Shown: positions 55,773 to 64,000 of the stretch, piece after piece | How positions within the stretch are numbered: position 1 is the first letter of the stretch | Layout: every line of letters begins with the position of its first letter | Assembly: GCA_017626495.1 (NCBI GenBank) | Contig: JAGAIP010000003.1 | Span: 248,001-312,000, forward strand | From: Clostridia bacterium | Lineage (GTDB): Bacteria > Bacillota > Clostridia > Christensenellales > Borkfalkiaceae | Direction of reading: 5' to 3' | Length of the DNA: 64,000 nt | Notes under the pieces: model-generated | Told to the model about the DNA's origin: nothing | The model's database searches: none | Seen by the model: only the letters and a program-made list of their open reading frames with translations | Translations under genes and position numbers: made by a program

Positions 55773-58586
55773 TTACAGCATTTTTTTCAGGAATCTGCCC
55801 GTATAACTCTCTTCGTTTTTGGCGATCTCCTCGGGCGTACCCGTACAGAGAACAGTTCCGCCCTTGTCTCCGCCCTCTTTGCCGAGGTCGATCACGTAGT
55901 CCGCCGTCTTGATGATATCGAGGTTGTGCTCGATGACGACGACGGTGTTGCCGTTCCCCCTCAGGCGGAGCAAAATCTTCACGAGCTTATCCACGTCGTA
56001 GGAATGAAGTCCCGTGGTCGGTTCGTCCAGAATATAGAACGTCTTTCCCGTGGAACGCTTTGCAAGCTCGGTCGCAAGCTTAACTCTCTGCGCCTCGCCG
56101 CCCGAAAGGGTGGTCGCGCTCTGTCCGAGCTTGATATAGCCCAGTCCCACATCCGAAAGCGTTTTGAGTTTGTTGTAGATTCCCGACAAGTTCTCGAAGA
56201 AGGGGCAAGCCTCGTCGATCGTCATATCCAAAACGTCGGCGATCGTCTTTCCCTTATAGCGGACGGCGAGCGTCTCGCGGTTATACCTGTGCCCTCCGCA
56301 CACTTCGCAGGGCACGAAAATATCGGGCAGAAAGTGCATTTCGATCTTGATGATGCCGTCTCCCGAACAGTGTTCGCATCTGCCCCCTGCCACGTTGAAG
56401 GAGAATCTCCCTGCCTTGAATCCCCTTTCTTTCGCGTCGGGAGTTGCCGCGAAGAGCTCGCGAATCTGCGAGAACACGCCCGTGTACGTCGCAGGATTGC
56501 TTCTCGGCGTTCTTCCGATGGGCGACTGGTCGATCTGAATGACGTTGTCGAAATACTCGATTCCATCGAACGAATCGAATTTGCCGAGCGGTTGATGCGC
56601 GCGGTTGAGTTCGTTTGCGAGAATCGGATATAAAATCTCGTTGACAAGGGAGGATTTACCGCTTCCCGAAACGCCCGTGACGGCGGTGATGAGCCCGACG
56701 GGGAAACTTGCCGTGATATTTTTGAGATTGTTCTGCCTGCACCCCTTGACGGTAAACCACTTGTCGGACGGAGCGACGCGCACCGCAGGCACTTCGATTT
56801 TTCGTCTGCCTGCAAGAAAATCTCCCGTAACGGAGTTCGGTTGCGCCATCACGTCTTCCTGCGTGCCGCAGGCGACCACCTCGCCGCCGTGAACGCCTGC
56901 CATCGGTCCGATATCGACGATATAATCCGCCGCCCTGATGGTATCTTCGTCGTGTTCTACGACGATGAGCGTATTGCCGAGGTCTCGAAGTCCCTGCAAG
57001 GACGCAATCAGCTTTTCATTATCCCTCTGATGCAGTCCGATGCTCGGTTCGTCGAGAATGTACAAAACGCCCGAAAGCGCGCTGCCGATCTGCGTCGCAA
57101 GGCGGATACGTTGACTTTCTCCGCCCGAAAGGCTCGCCGCACCCCTCGAAAGGGTGAGGTATTCCAGTCCGACGTTGATGAGGAATCCGAACCGCGCTTT
57201 AATTTCTTTGACGATGGCGTCCGCAATCATGTGTTGCGTCTTTGTGAGGGTGAGTTCGGAGACGAACGCATTCTCTCTCTCGACGGACAAATCGCAAAGC
57301 TCCATGATGTTGAGTCCGCCCACCGTGACCGCCAACGCCTCTTTTTTGAGACGCTTGCCGTGACAGACGGGGCAGTCGCAAGTACGCATATAGCGTTCGA
57401 TGTCGTACTTCACGCCGTCGGAAGAGGTATTGTTATACCGTCTCTGCAAGGAATTGACGAATCCCTCCCACGCCATGTTATAGTTGCCCGAGAACGTCTT
57501 TGTGGTATATTCGAGCGGAATCTTCTCCCCGTTATTGCCGAACATGATGATATCGTACGCCCACTTGGGGAGATCCTGAACGGGTACGTCCATACGGAAT
57601 CCATAGTGCTTTGCGAGCGCCTTGACCTGCATTAAGTTGAAGGAGTTGGTATCGAGCATCCAACCGCTCGCGTGAATCGCACCCTCTTCGAGCGTTTTCG
57701 TCTTGTCGGGACAGATGAGATCGGGGTCGATGACCTGTTTGAATCCGAGACCGCTACACTCGGGACAAGCTCCCCACGGCGTATTGAACGAGAAAATTCT
57801 CGGTTCGATCTCTTCGATGGAGACGCCGCACTCGGGGCAGGCGTATTTCGTGGAATAGAGGATCTCCTCTTCTTCCGTATCGACGACCACGATGCCATCT
57901 GTGAGTTTGAGCGCGTTTTCAAGACTCCCCGAAAGTCTCTTTTCGATGCCCTCTTTGACGATGAGCCTGTCGACGACCACGGAAATATTGTGCTTGACGT
58001 TCTTTTCGAGGGTGATTTCTTCCTGCAAATCGTAGAGATTTCCGTCAATTTTCACTCTGCCGTAACCGCTTTTACGGAACGCTTTGAGTTCCTTGTCGTA
58101 CATACCCTTCTTTCCGCGGACGACGGGGGCTTCGATCATGATCTTCGTGCGTTCGGGCATGGTCATGATCTGGTCGCAAATCTCATCCACCGTCTGACGG
58201 CGAATTTCCCTTCCGCAATTCGGGCAGTGCGGTACGCCGATGCGCGCGTACAGCAGACGAAAATAGTCGTAAATCTCCGTTACCGTTCCGACCGTGGAAC
58301 GGGGGTTATGCGAAGTCGTTTTCTGATCGATCGAAATGGCGGGAGAGAGCCCCTCGATGAGTTCGACGTCGGGTTTTTCCATCTGTCCCAAAAACTGACG
58401 GGCGTAGGAGGACAAACTTTCAACGTATCTCCTCTGCCCCTCCGCAAAGATGGTGTCGAATGCGAGCGTGGATTTTCCCGAACCGGAAACGCCCGTAAAG
58501 ACGGTGAGTTTGTTGCGCGGAATCGTGACGTCGATATTTTTGAGATTGTTCTGTTTTGCACCTTTGACAATAATTTCTTCTATCAT
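55773..58586 (-). CDS. uvrA: Excinuclease ABC subunit A
   Basis: A 937-residue DNA damage sensor of nucleotide excision repair. Two ABC ATPase modules have Walker [14 protein letters not shown] and [13 protein letters not shown] and signatures [12 protein letters not shown] and [12 protein letters not shown]. The zinc modules include [21 protein letters not shown] and [12 protein letters not shown] with CEVCGGHRY. It is the last gene of the uvrB operon, 3 nt after the nucleotidyltransferase gene, whose GAGTGG end may serve as its weak ribosome binding site. Confidence 0.98.
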   Translation of the reverse strand: MIEEIIVKGAKQNNLKNIDVTIPRNKLTVFTGVSGSGKSTLAFDTIFAEGQRRYVESLSSYARQFLGQMEKPDVELIEGLSPAISIDQKTTSHNPRSTVGTVTEIYDYFRLLYARIGVPHCPNCGREIRRQTVDEICDQIMTMPERTKIMIEAPVVRGKKGMYDKELKAFRKSGYGRVKIDGNLYDLQEEITLEKNVKHNISVVVDRLIVKEGIEKRLSGSLENALKLTDGIVVVDTEEEEILYSTKYACPECGVSIEEIEPRIFSFNTPWGACPECSGLGFKQVIDPDLICPDKTKTLEEGAIHASGWMLDTNSFNLMQVKALAKHYGFRMDVPVQDLPKWAYDIIMFGNNGEKIPLEYTTKTFSGNYNMAWEGFVNSLQRRYNNTSSDGVKYDIERYMRTCDCPVCHGKRLKKEALAVTVGGLNIMELCDLSVERENAFVSELTLTKTQHMIADAIVKEIKARFGFLINVGLEYLTLSRGAASLSGGESQRIRLATQIGSALSGVLYILDEPSIGLHQRDNEKLIASLQGLRDLGNTLIVVEHDEDTIRAADYIVDIGPMAGVHGGEVVACGTQEDVMAQPNSVTGDFLAGRRKIEVPAVRVAPSDKWFTVKGCRQNNLKNITASFPVGLITAVTGVSGSGKSSLVNEILYPILANELNRAHQPLGKFDSFDGIEYFDNVIQIDQSPIGRTPRSNPATYTGVFSQIRELFAATPDAKERGFKAGRFSFNVAGGRCEHCSGDGIIKIEMHFLPDIFVPCEVCGGHRYNRETLAVRYKGKTIADVLDMTIDEACPFFENLSGIYNKLKTLSDVGLGYIKLGQSATTLSGGEAQRVKLATELAKRSTGKTFYILDEPTTGLHSYDVDKLVKILLRLRGNGNTVVVIEHNLDIIKTADYVIDLGKEGGDKGGTVLCTGTPEEIAKNEESYTGRFLKKML

Positions 58587-58589
58587 AGC

Positions 58590-59384
58590 TTACCACTCGT
58601 TGACGAAAGGCATCTTGTCTTCCATCCACCATTCTTCATAATACCTTACGTAGTCGGTCATGACCTTTTTGAAATCGGCAGGCGGAACGTAGCTCGTCCA
58701 CTGCAAAAACGCCTCCGCGAACTTGTTTCCCGTCTCTACGCAGATATGCGTTTCGAGCTGTCTCGCGAGCTCCAAGATCCCTTCGGGTTTTCTCTCGCAC
58801 GAGAGCACCGCCTGTTCGAGCCTTCGGTTGCAGGGAAACAGCACGCCGTTCTCCTCTAAAATCATACGGTATACGCTGTAAATGAGTTCGCTCGCCGTAT
58901 GTAATTTCATGTAACAATCGTCCTCTTTGAGACAAGCCATAAAATAGCCCTGATTATAGATGAGGTTGGCATACAGTACGTCGAGTTTTTTCTGTCTTTC
59001 GTCCTGCTGAAATACGCCGATCCGTTCTACGATGGCAGAGATTTCCTCGTCCAAAGTATAAATCGTCCGCGCGCCGATCAGAGAATTTCTCGTCGGTTCG
59101 CTCCCGTATTTTGCCGCAAGCTCCAAAAACCGCTTCGTCTTATATTTTACGTCGAAGTAACCGCCCTCGTAGGTACAGTACCCCTTGACGATTTCCGCAA
59201 GAGAGTTTTCACGCTTTTTCTTTTCGTATTCTTCTTCGGTCAACACGACGATTGCGTCAATATCGCTGTCAATTCGTTCCTGTCCGCGAACGATCGAACC
59301 GTCCAGAATGATCGCGATCACTCCGTCCCTGCCTATATAGTATTCCTTCAATTTCTCGATAGATTCGATATGATGCCGATACAT
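58590..59384 (-). CDS. Nucleotidyltransferase (aminoglycoside adenylyltransferase-like)
   Basis: A 264-residue protein with an N-terminal Pol-beta-type nucleotidyltransferase domain: [20 protein letters not shown] (Gly-Ser, then Asp-x-Asp) and the third acid in GYFDVKYK. A helical C-terminal half ([20 protein letters not shown] to the end) recalls AadA/ANT-type enzymes, which adenylylate aminoglycosides. A resistance role is not established from this. It lies between uvrB and uvrA with a 1-bp overlap and a 3-nt gap, so it is a fixed part of the repair operon. GAGGA precedes the ATG. Confidence 0.8.
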   Translation of the reverse strand: MYRHHIESIEKLKEYYIGRDGVIAIILDGSIVRGQERIDSDIDAIVVLTEEEYEKKKRENSLAEIVKGYCTYEGGYFDVKYKTKRFLELAAKYGSEPTRNSLIGARTIYTLDEEISAIVERIGVFQQDERQKKLDVLYANLIYNQGYFMACLKEDDCYMKLHTASELIYSVYRMILEENGVLFPCNRRLEQAVLSCERKPEGILELARQLETHICVETGNKFAEAFLQWTSYVPPADFKKVMTDYVRYYEEWWMEDKMPFVNEW

Positions 59385-61345
59385 TATTTCCTCATTTTCA
59401 GTTTAAGCTGCGCGATGGTATTTCTGATCTCGATCGCCTTTTCGAAATCGAGCTGAGACGACGCAACCTTCATGAGCGCTTTCAGTTTTTCGATCTCGGC
59501 AGGAATGTCCTGCGCCTTGATATGATCCGTAGAGGGCTTCTTCGTAATGTTGAGCGTCGATTTGACGTCCTTGATGATGGTCTTGGGAACAATTCCGTGC
59601 GCCTTGTTATAGGCGTCCTGAACGCTTCTCCTTCGCTCCGTCTCATCCATCGCGCGGCGCATGCTGTCCGTGATTTCATCCGCATACAGGATTACTCTGC
59701 CCTCCGCGTTTCTGGCGGCGCGCCCGATCGTCTGCACGAGCGAGGTTTCGCTTCTCAGAAACCCCTCTTTGTCCGCGTCGAGAATGGCGACGAGCTTGAC
59801 CTCGGGCATATCGAGCCCCTCGCGCAAAAGGTTGATTCCGCAGAGCACGTCAAATTCACCCGACCTAAGCCCGTTCACGATGTCGATTCGTTCGAGCGTG
59901 TCGATATCGCTGTGCATATACCTCACTTTGACGCCGTTTTCCTTTAAGTAGTCGGTGAGGCTCTCCGCCATGCGTTTGGTGAGGGTGGTGATGAGCACTC
60001 TTCCCCCTTCTCCCACGACGGCATGAATCTCGGATAAAATGTCGTCGATCTGCCCTTTGGTCGGACGGACGGTAACGAGGGGATCCAAAAGTCCCGTAGG
60101 ACGAATGAGCTGTTCGACGACCTGCCCCGCCTCGCCCAGTTCATACGGGGCAGGCGTTGCGGAAACGCAGATGAGCTGGGGAATGCGTTCGTCGAATTCC
60201 TCAAAGGTGAGCGGTCTGTTATCGTATGCGGAGCGCATACGGAATCCGTAATCGACGAGGTTCTTCTTTCTCGAATAGTCTCCGTGATACATTGCGCGAA
60301 TCTGCGGAATGGTCATGTGGCTCTCGTCGATGAAGGTGAGGAAATTTCCTTTCGGGAAATAATCGAGCAGGGTAAACGAGGGCATACCCGGACTTCTCCC
60401 GTCAAAATAACGACTGTAATTCTCAATGCCCGAACAATATCCGATCTCACGCATCATTTCGAGGTCATGCAGCGTTCTCTGTTTCAGCCTCTGCGCTTCG
60501 AGCACCTTTCCTTCCCGTTCGAACGCCTTTACTTCGTCCGTCAGATCCTGTTCGATGACGGCGAGCGCGTTTTTCAGCTTATCCGTTCCGACGGCGTAAT
60601 GGCTCGCGGGAAAAATGACGGCGTGTTTGAGTTCGCTCACGATCTTTCCCGTTACGACGTCAACTTCGGACAGACGGTCGATTTCGTCCCCGAAGAAGTC
60701 GACGCGAATGGCGAGTTCGGAATTCCATGCGGGGAAGATCTCCAAAATGTCTCCGTTTACGCGGAATGACGCACGTCGGAAGTCGATGTCGCGCCTTGCG
60801 TACTGAATCTCCACGAGCTTGCGCATGAGCGCGTCGGGTTCGATGATATCCCCGGGACGGAGAGAAACGGCGAGCTTGAAGTATTCTTCGGGCGCGCCGA
60901 GACCGTAAATGCAGGAGACGGACGCAACGACGATAACGTCCTCTCTCTCTCCGAGCGAACAGGTGGTGGAGTTGCGGAGTTTATCGATCTCGTCGTTGAG
61001 CGCGAGATCCTTTTCAATGTAAGTATCGGTCGAAGGAATGTAACTTTCGGGTTGGTAATAATCGTAGTAGGACACGAAATACTCCACCCTGTTGTGGGGA
61101 AAGAACTCCCGAAACTCGTTGCAAAGCTGTGCCGCAAGCGTCTTGTTATGTGCGATCACGAGGGTAGGGCGACCGACGTTCTTGATGATATTTGCCATCG
61201 TGAACGTTTTTCCCGACCCCGTAACGCCGCGCAAAACCTGCGTGCGGATCCCGTCGAACACCCCTTCCGTGAGTTTTTCGATCGCCTGTGGCTGATCCCC
61301 CGTGGGGTTGAATTTTGATTGCAGATCAAATTGTACCATACTCAT
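59384..61345 (-). CDS. uvrB: Excinuclease ABC subunit B
   Basis: A 653-residue helicase-like subunit of nucleotide excision repair. It has Walker [11 protein letters not shown], the beta-hairpin region [20 protein letters not shown], motif [16 protein letters not shown], and the motif [12 protein letters not shown]. The C-terminal UVR motif is [21 protein letters not shown] took the ATG at 61345, which overlaps the upstream stop codon (ATGA) and gives the normal length; the ATG at 61339 or 61351 is also possible. The very long upstream frame overlaps two small genes and is not real. Confidence 0.97.
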   Translation of the reverse strand: MSMVQFDLQSKFNPTGDQPQAIEKLTEGVFDGIRTQVLRGVTGSGKTFTMANIIKNVGRPTLVIAHNKTLAAQLCNEFREFFPHNRVEYFVSYYDYYQPESYIPSTDTYIEKDLALNDEIDKLRNSTTCSLGEREDVIVVASVSCIYGLGAPEEYFKLAVSLRPGDIIEPDALMRKLVEIQYARRDIDFRRASFRVNGDILEIFPAWNSELAIRVDFFGDEIDRLSEVDVVTGKIVSELKHAVIFPASHYAVGTDKLKNALAVIEQDLTDEVKAFEREGKVLEAQRLKQRTLHDLEMMREIGYCSGIENYSRYFDGRSPGMPSFTLLDYFPKGNFLTFIDESHMTIPQIRAMYHGDYSRKKNLVDYGFRMRSAYDNRPLTFEEFDERIPQLICVSATPAPYELGEAGQVVEQLIRPTGLLDPLVTVRPTKGQIDDILSEIHAVVGEGGRVLITTLTKRMAESLTDYLKENGVKVRYMHSDIDTLERIDIVNGLRSGEFDVLCGINLLREGLDMPEVKLVAILDADKEGFLRSETSLVQTIGRAARNAEGRVILYADEITDSMRRAMDETERRRSVQDAYNKAHGIVPKTIIKDVKSTLNITKKPSTDHIKAQDIPAEIEKLKALMKVASSQLDFEKAIEIRNTIAQLKLKMRK

Positions 61346-61686
61346 TTCCATAACGATTTCAGTATCAGTCCGACCAAAAAGGAAACGACGGCGCCGCCCA
61401 CCGCCATGATCAGTCGAATGAGATACGTCTCTCGCTCCTTTCTCATCTCCCGTGGAAAATTCTGTCCCCTCGCAAGGAGGGTAATGACGAACACTTCTTC
61501 CCCTTTCCGCATCGAAGAAAGATAATCGAGATATTCGTCGCTTTTGAGCGCCGAAAGCATATCTTCGCAATTTACTTCTTCCGAAAGCCTGCTCGTAAGC
61601 TCCTTTGCGGAGACGAGGCAGCTCCCCTTTTCATGCGAAAGCGCATACACCGCGCGCATCATCTCCTTTTCCATACGCGAAAGCAT
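61342..61686 (-). CDS. Small winged-helix-like protein with C-terminal membrane helix (copy B)
   Basis: 114 residues: a helical N-terminal part ([60 protein letters not shown]) compatible with a winged helix, then a membrane helix at the end ([18 protein letters not shown]). GGGAG precedes the ATG, which overlaps the previous stop codon (TGATG). It sits directly before uvrB. Its layout matches the neighbouring 118-residue protein, so the two probably form a pair. Function unknown. Confidence 0.72.
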   Translation of the reverse strand: MLSRMEKEMMRAVYALSHEKGSCLVSAKELTSRLSEEVNCEDMLSALKSDEYLDYLSSMRKGEEVFVITLLARGQNFPREMRKERETYLIRLIMAVGGAVVSFLVGLILKSLWK

Positions 61687-62042
61687 CAGAACACTCCCGC
61701 AAGGAGCGCCCCGATGAATCCGCCCGCAAAGGACGCAATCACGGAGACAAGCAGCACGCGCCTGAAAAGAAGTTGCTCTCCCCGTCGCTTTTCTTCCCGT
61801 TCCTCGAAGTAAATTCGCCCCTTCGGCAAGGGACACAGACAGATTTGCGCATCGTCGCAATACCGTACGTCGATGAACGCCTGCGAAGAGAGATGATCGA
61901 GCATATGCCTCATGCTGTCCATATCGGGACGGAGCGATTCGGGGAAATAATCGAGAAGCTCCTCCTGTTCGAGCACCGTATACCCTCGCTCGCAGAGGAA
62001 ATTCACCGCCTCTAATAGAATTGCCGTACGCTGATCCAACAT
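61686..62042 (-). CDS. Small winged-helix-like protein with C-terminal membrane helix (copy A)
   Basis: 118 residues with the same plan as the following gene: helices MLDQRTAILLEAVNFLCERG, TVLEQEELLDYFPESLRPDM, a beta-wing-like LSSQAFIDVRYCDDAQICLC, and a C-terminal membrane helix VLLVSVIASFAGGFIGALLAG. It is the first gene after the promoter and LexA-like box. No good ribosome binding site is visible; the ATG at 62042 is taken, though a TTG at 62060 is possible. Cotranscription with uvrB suggests a role in the damage response. Confidence 0.7.
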   Translation of the reverse strand: MLDQRTAILLEAVNFLCERGYTVLEQEELLDYFPESLRPDMDSMRHMLDHLSSQAFIDVRYCDDAQICLCPLPKGRIYFEEREEKRRGEQLLFRRVLLVSVIASFAGGFIGALLAGVF

Positions 62043-62080
62043 AGTATCAGTTTGCGACAATTTCGCTCAGAATTATTCAC

Positions 62081-62092
62081 AAACATTTGTTC
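62081..62092 (-). promoter_or_regulatory. LexA-like (SOS) box before the uvrB operon
   Basis: GAACAAATGTTT on the minus strand differs at one position from the Firmicutes consensus GAAC-N4-GTTC. It lies 5 nt after the -10 box, over the expected transcription start, where a repressor would act. Confidence 0.68.
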
Positions 62093-62097
62093 TATCC

Positions 62098-62126
62098 ATT
62101 CTACCACAAACGCGCCCGAAAGTCAA
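62098..62126 (-). promoter_or_regulatory. Promoter of the uvrB-uvrA operon
   Basis: TTGACT, 17 nt, TAGAAT on the minus strand with an extended -10 (TGGTAGAAT). Confidence 0.8.
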
Positions 62127-62140
62127 CGCTTTGCATGAAA

Positions 62141-62165
62141 AAAGGACGAAACAAGTTCGTCCTTT
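62141..62165 (-). terminator. Terminator of the DegV gene
   Basis: A 10-bp stem (AAAGGACGAA and complement) with a 5-nt loop and a T-run on the minus strand. Confidence 0.88.
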
Positions 62166-62168
62166 CGA

Positions 62169-62984
62169 TTATTCTACATAGATAAACCCGAATGCGTTCG
62201 GACCCCAATGGCAGGCGATGACAGGATCGAGATCGTCAAAGAGCATGTTCGCGTGATACTTTTCGTCCGTCATGGAGATAAGCGTCTTTAAGTTTTCGTC
62301 CGAGTGGGTATACGAGGCATACACGGGATAGTCCGTACAGACGGTGGACGTGAAGAACTCCGCAATCCACTTCATCGTCTTTTTGAGCCCTCTCTTCTTT
62401 TCCGCGACCTTTACCTTACCGCCTGCAAGCGTAATGACGGGCTTGATGTCTAAAAGTCCGCCCAACAGCCATTCCGTCCTCGAAAGCCTGCCTCCCTTAA
62501 AGAGATAATTGAGCGTTTCGGGAATCGCGTACACCCTGATGCGCGGAATGAGCGCGTATACTTTCTCTAAAATCACTTCGAGCGGTTGATCGCGGTAACG
62601 GTTGATTTCGTACACGAGCAATTTGACGCCTGCGACCGCCGTCTGCGTATCGACGACGGTTACCTTTCCGTTTCCCTCAAAGAGCGTCTTAAACGCGCTG
62701 TACGTTCCCGAAATCCCCGAAGAGATGGTGAGAATGAGCACGTCGTCTCCCTGATTCGTATAATTCGTGACCGCCTCTTCCACTTTGTCAAGATAAGGAA
62801 GGGAAGTCTGCGGAAACAGCTTTTCGTCTATGAGTTTGCAGTAAAACTCGTCCATCGTGATGTCGAGCCCGTCCTCGTACTCTTCCTCGCCCATGAGATA
62901 CCTGAGGGGAATGATTTCCACGCCGTATTGTTCCTTTTCCTCCTGCTTGATACTGCTGCCCGAATCGACAAATACTCTTAACAT
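62169..62984 (-). CDS. DegV family fatty-acid-binding protein
   Basis: A 271-residue DegV protein. The two-domain fold begins LRVFVDSGSSIKQEEKEQYG and contains FPQTSLPYLDKVEEA, LILTISSGISGTYSAFKTL (lipid carboxylate site) and YLFKGGRLSRTEWLLGGLLD. DegV/FakB proteins bind a fatty acid for phosphorylation by FakA; no FakA gene is in the window. AAGGAG precedes the ATG. It is divergent from a TetR-type regulator and the shared promoter region has a dyad, so TetR may control it. Confidence 0.93.
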   Translation of the reverse strand: MLRVFVDSGSSIKQEEKEQYGVEIIPLRYLMGEEEYEDGLDITMDEFYCKLIDEKLFPQTSLPYLDKVEEAVTNYTNQGDDVLILTISSGISGTYSAFKTLFEGNGKVTVVDTQTAVAGVKLLVYEINRYRDQPLEVILEKVYALIPRIRVYAIPETLNYLFKGGRLSRTEWLLGGLLDIKPVITLAGGKVKVAEKKRGLKKTMKWIAEFFTSTVCTDYPVYASYTHSDENLKTLISMTDEKYHANMLFDDLDPVIACHWGPNAFGFIYVE

Positions 62985-62994
62985 GATTTTCTCC

Positions 62995-63023
62995 TTGACA
63001 AAAACGATTTTTTATCGTAAACT
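62995..63023 (+). promoter_or_regulatory. Promoter of the TetR gene
   Basis: TTGACA, 17 nt, TAAACT. Transcription would start near 63030, within the dyad. Confidence 0.72.
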
Positions 63024-63025
63024 AT

Positions 63026-63037
63026 GTGTGATTACAC
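63026..63037. promoter_or_regulatory. Dyad between DegV and TetR promoters
   Basis: GTGT-GATT-ACAC lies downstream of the DegV -10 box and over the TetR start site. It is the most symmetric element there and a candidate operator. Confidence 0.4.
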
Positions 63038-63051
63038 TTGTAACTACTCTG

Positions 63052-63080
63052 ATTATAGCAAAGGAGGCTTCGAAAAGCAA
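63052..63080 (-). promoter_or_regulatory. Promoter of the DegV gene
   Basis: TTGCTT, 17 nt, TATAAT on the minus strand with an extended -10 (TGCTATAAT). Confidence 0.78.
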
Positions 63081-63129
63081 CCGAACGGACTGCTTTTTCG
63101 TCCGTGATAACATTTCGGACAATTTTGCC

Positions 63130-63675
63130 ATGACACAAAGACACATTCCGACAGAACTCAAAAAACGGAACGACGAACTCAACAACCTGACCGTGGAGAG
63201 CGTATCGCAGGCATTTATGTTTTTAATGAAAACGAAAGCATACGAAAAAATCACCATCACCGACATCTGTAAAAAGGCAGGGGTTTCGAGAAACGCCTTT
63301 TACAAGAACTTCAAGACGAAAGAAAACGTGTTCAAGCGCATCGTGCTTGAATTTAACAAGGAAATCTTCCGAAAATTCGGTTCTCCTTTCCGCAAGCGCG
63401 TCGGCGTCGAATGGTATATCAACTTCTTCCGCATAGTCAAGGAATATGAATCGCTCTTTCTCCTGATCATCAAAGCGAATTTCAGGAGTATGTTCCTCGA
63501 CTACGTCAACTCCCTTTTGACCTTAGATCAGGAGTCCTCTACGCAAAAACTTACCCGTCTCATGTGGAACGGAGCGATTCAAAACATCACGGTGGAATGG
63601 ATCAGAAACGGAATGCTTGAAACTGCCGAGGAGATGGCGACGCTCTGCTATGAAAAATTATCGCCCATGATGTAA
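63130..63675 (+). CDS. TetR/AcrR family transcriptional regulator
   Basis: A 181-residue regulator. The DNA-binding helix-turn-helix is ITITDICKKAGVSRNAFYKN with FKTKENVF, and the C-terminal helical domain (about 80-181) would bind the effector and dimerise. It resembles the DhaS/TetR_C-type clostridial regulators. The start at the ATG 63130 has no good ribosome binding site; a strong AAGGAGG at 63060-63066 is about 60 nt away and not followed by a start codon in frame. It is divergent from DegV. Confidence 0.87.
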   Translation: MTQRHIPTELKKRNDELNNLTVESVSQAFMFLMKTKAYEKITITDICKKAGVSRNAFYKNFKTKENVFKRIVLEFNKEIFRKFGSPFRKRVGVEWYINFFRIVKEYESLFLLIIKANFRSMFLDYVNSLLTLDQESSTQKLTRLMWNGAIQNITVEWIRNGMLETAEEMATLCYEKLSPMM

Positions 63676-63693
63676 AAAAATAAACGCCCGCCT

Positions 63694-63722
63694 TTGACAA
63701 ATCGAAAGAAAAGTACTATTAT
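63694..63722 (+). promoter_or_regulatory. Promoter of the GH31 gene
   Basis: TTGACA, 17 nt, TATTAT, 19 nt before the ATG at 63742. Confidence 0.82.
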
Positions 63723-63741
63723 CTTGTTCGGAGAATTTTTT

Positions 63742-64000
63742 ATGATACAAAAAATCACGTTCGGATCACCCTTTCCCACAGAAGCCGTCGTTGTCCCCGT
63801 TGAAGAGGGATCGCTTTCCCGTTTTACTCTACGGGAAACGGAACACGGCAGACTTTTTTCCTGTCCCTTAGCAAAAACGGACGCCGTGTACGGACTCGGC
63901 GAAACTATGCGCGGAATCAACAAGCGCGGCGGAAGATACGTCAGTTTCAATACGGACGATATGCGGCACAGAGCGGATATGCCATCCCTCTACGGTTCGC
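63742..64000 (+). CDS. GH31 family glycosidase, N-terminal fragment
   Basis: The gene runs off the right edge; 86 residues are visible. The beta-sandwich N-terminus ends in AKTDAVYGLGETMRGINKRG followed by GRYVSFNTDDMRHRADMPSL. This Tyr-Gly-Leu-Gly-Glu and Asn-Thr-Asp pattern is typical of GH31 alpha-glucosidases and alpha-xylosidases. The catalytic barrel is outside the window, so specificity is open. No signal peptide is present, which suggests cytoplasmic action on imported oligosaccharides. GGAG lies 8 nt before the ATG. Confidence 0.87.
   Translation, partial: MIQKITFGSPFPTEAVVVPVEEGSLSRFTLRETEHGRLFSCPLAKTDAVYGLGETMRGINKRGGRYVSFNTDDMRHRADMPSLYGS

Noticed and set aside
59384-61570. UvrB extended at its N-terminus to 728 residues
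   Set aside because: The extra residues overlap the upstream small gene in another frame and have no family similarity; the ATGA-overlap start gives normal UvrB length.
1-64000. CRISPR array, tRNA, rRNA or prophage
   Set aside because: No regular direct repeats with spacers, no cloverleaf or rRNA sequence in any intergenic gap, and no phage structural or integrase genes.

Overview
The window looks like chromosomal DNA of an anaerobic, low-to-mid GC Gram-positive bacterium, most probably a member of Clostridia (Bacillota). The evidence is a SpoVT-type sporulation regulator, lipoproteins with lipoboxes, strong AGGAGG ribosome binding sites, many near-consensus sigma-A promoters (TTGACA, 17 nt, TATAAT), rubredoxin, a PrxQ peroxiredoxin and QueH, and several small protein families familiar from Clostridia (DUF5685, DUF5596-like, DUF2975-like). 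This placement is an inference; there is no rRNA or tRNA gene in the window to settle it. No insertion sequence, phage module or CRISPR array was seen. Most genes lie on the minus strand.

Layout. 1-9.9 kb: the tail of a P-type ATPase, a cation diffusion facilitator, an O-antigen-ligase-like protein, an ArsB/SLC13-type transporter, small conserved proteins, a cyclophilin-like lipoprotein, and an operon of a duplicated-domain DUF1538 membrane protein plus two PII-like proteins. 9.9-19.3 kb: a complete oligopeptide ABC transporter operon (oppABCDF plus a DUF3899 protein) in which four of five subunits are clearly enlarged. 19.3-23.8 kb: surface polysaccharide genes (sugar transferase, HAD phosphatase, epimerase, GtrA) and a PurF-like protein without the catalytic cysteine. 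23.9-29.7 kb: an MFS-SDR-MBL operon, a kinase-like protein, PrxQ, a ZIP metal transporter behind a long structured leader, and rubredoxin. 29.7-40 kb: housekeeping genes (rlmD, a degenerate J-domain protein with DUF5685, thrC, a P-loop protein, aspartate aminotransferase, and prfA, a YqhQ-PrmC fusion and rpmE). 40-49.8 kb: an MDR-like protein, a Cof hydrolase and a phosphodiesterase, the queH operon, a GH51 arabinofuranosidase lipoprotein, spoVT and a TagA-type glycosyltransferase. 49.9-64 kb: an M16C protease, an aminotransferase, a recently duplicated orphan membrane protein, the uvrB-uvrA operon with extra genes, DegV/TetR, and the start of a GH31 glycosidase.

How it fits together. Peptide import (Opp), peptide degradation (M16C protease), amino acid aminotransferases and two glycosidases suggest a heterotroph living on peptides and plant-type polysaccharide. 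The sugar transferase, epimerase, GtrA, O-antigen-ligase-like protein and TagA-type enzyme point to a decorated cell envelope.

The least ordinary parts are: the Opp transporter with large insertions in both ATPases and in OppC; the DUF1538-PII-PII operon whose promoter lies inside a perfect 13-bp inverted repeat; the ZIP leader RNA, which has a junction-like fold, a terminator and competing hairpins; the uvrBA operon with a near-consensus LexA box, two wHTH-plus-membrane-helix genes and a nucleotidyltransferase; the Cys-less PurF homologue; and the tandem-duplicated membrane protein at 54.5 kb. All statements come from reading the sequence; no database search or folding calculation was run.
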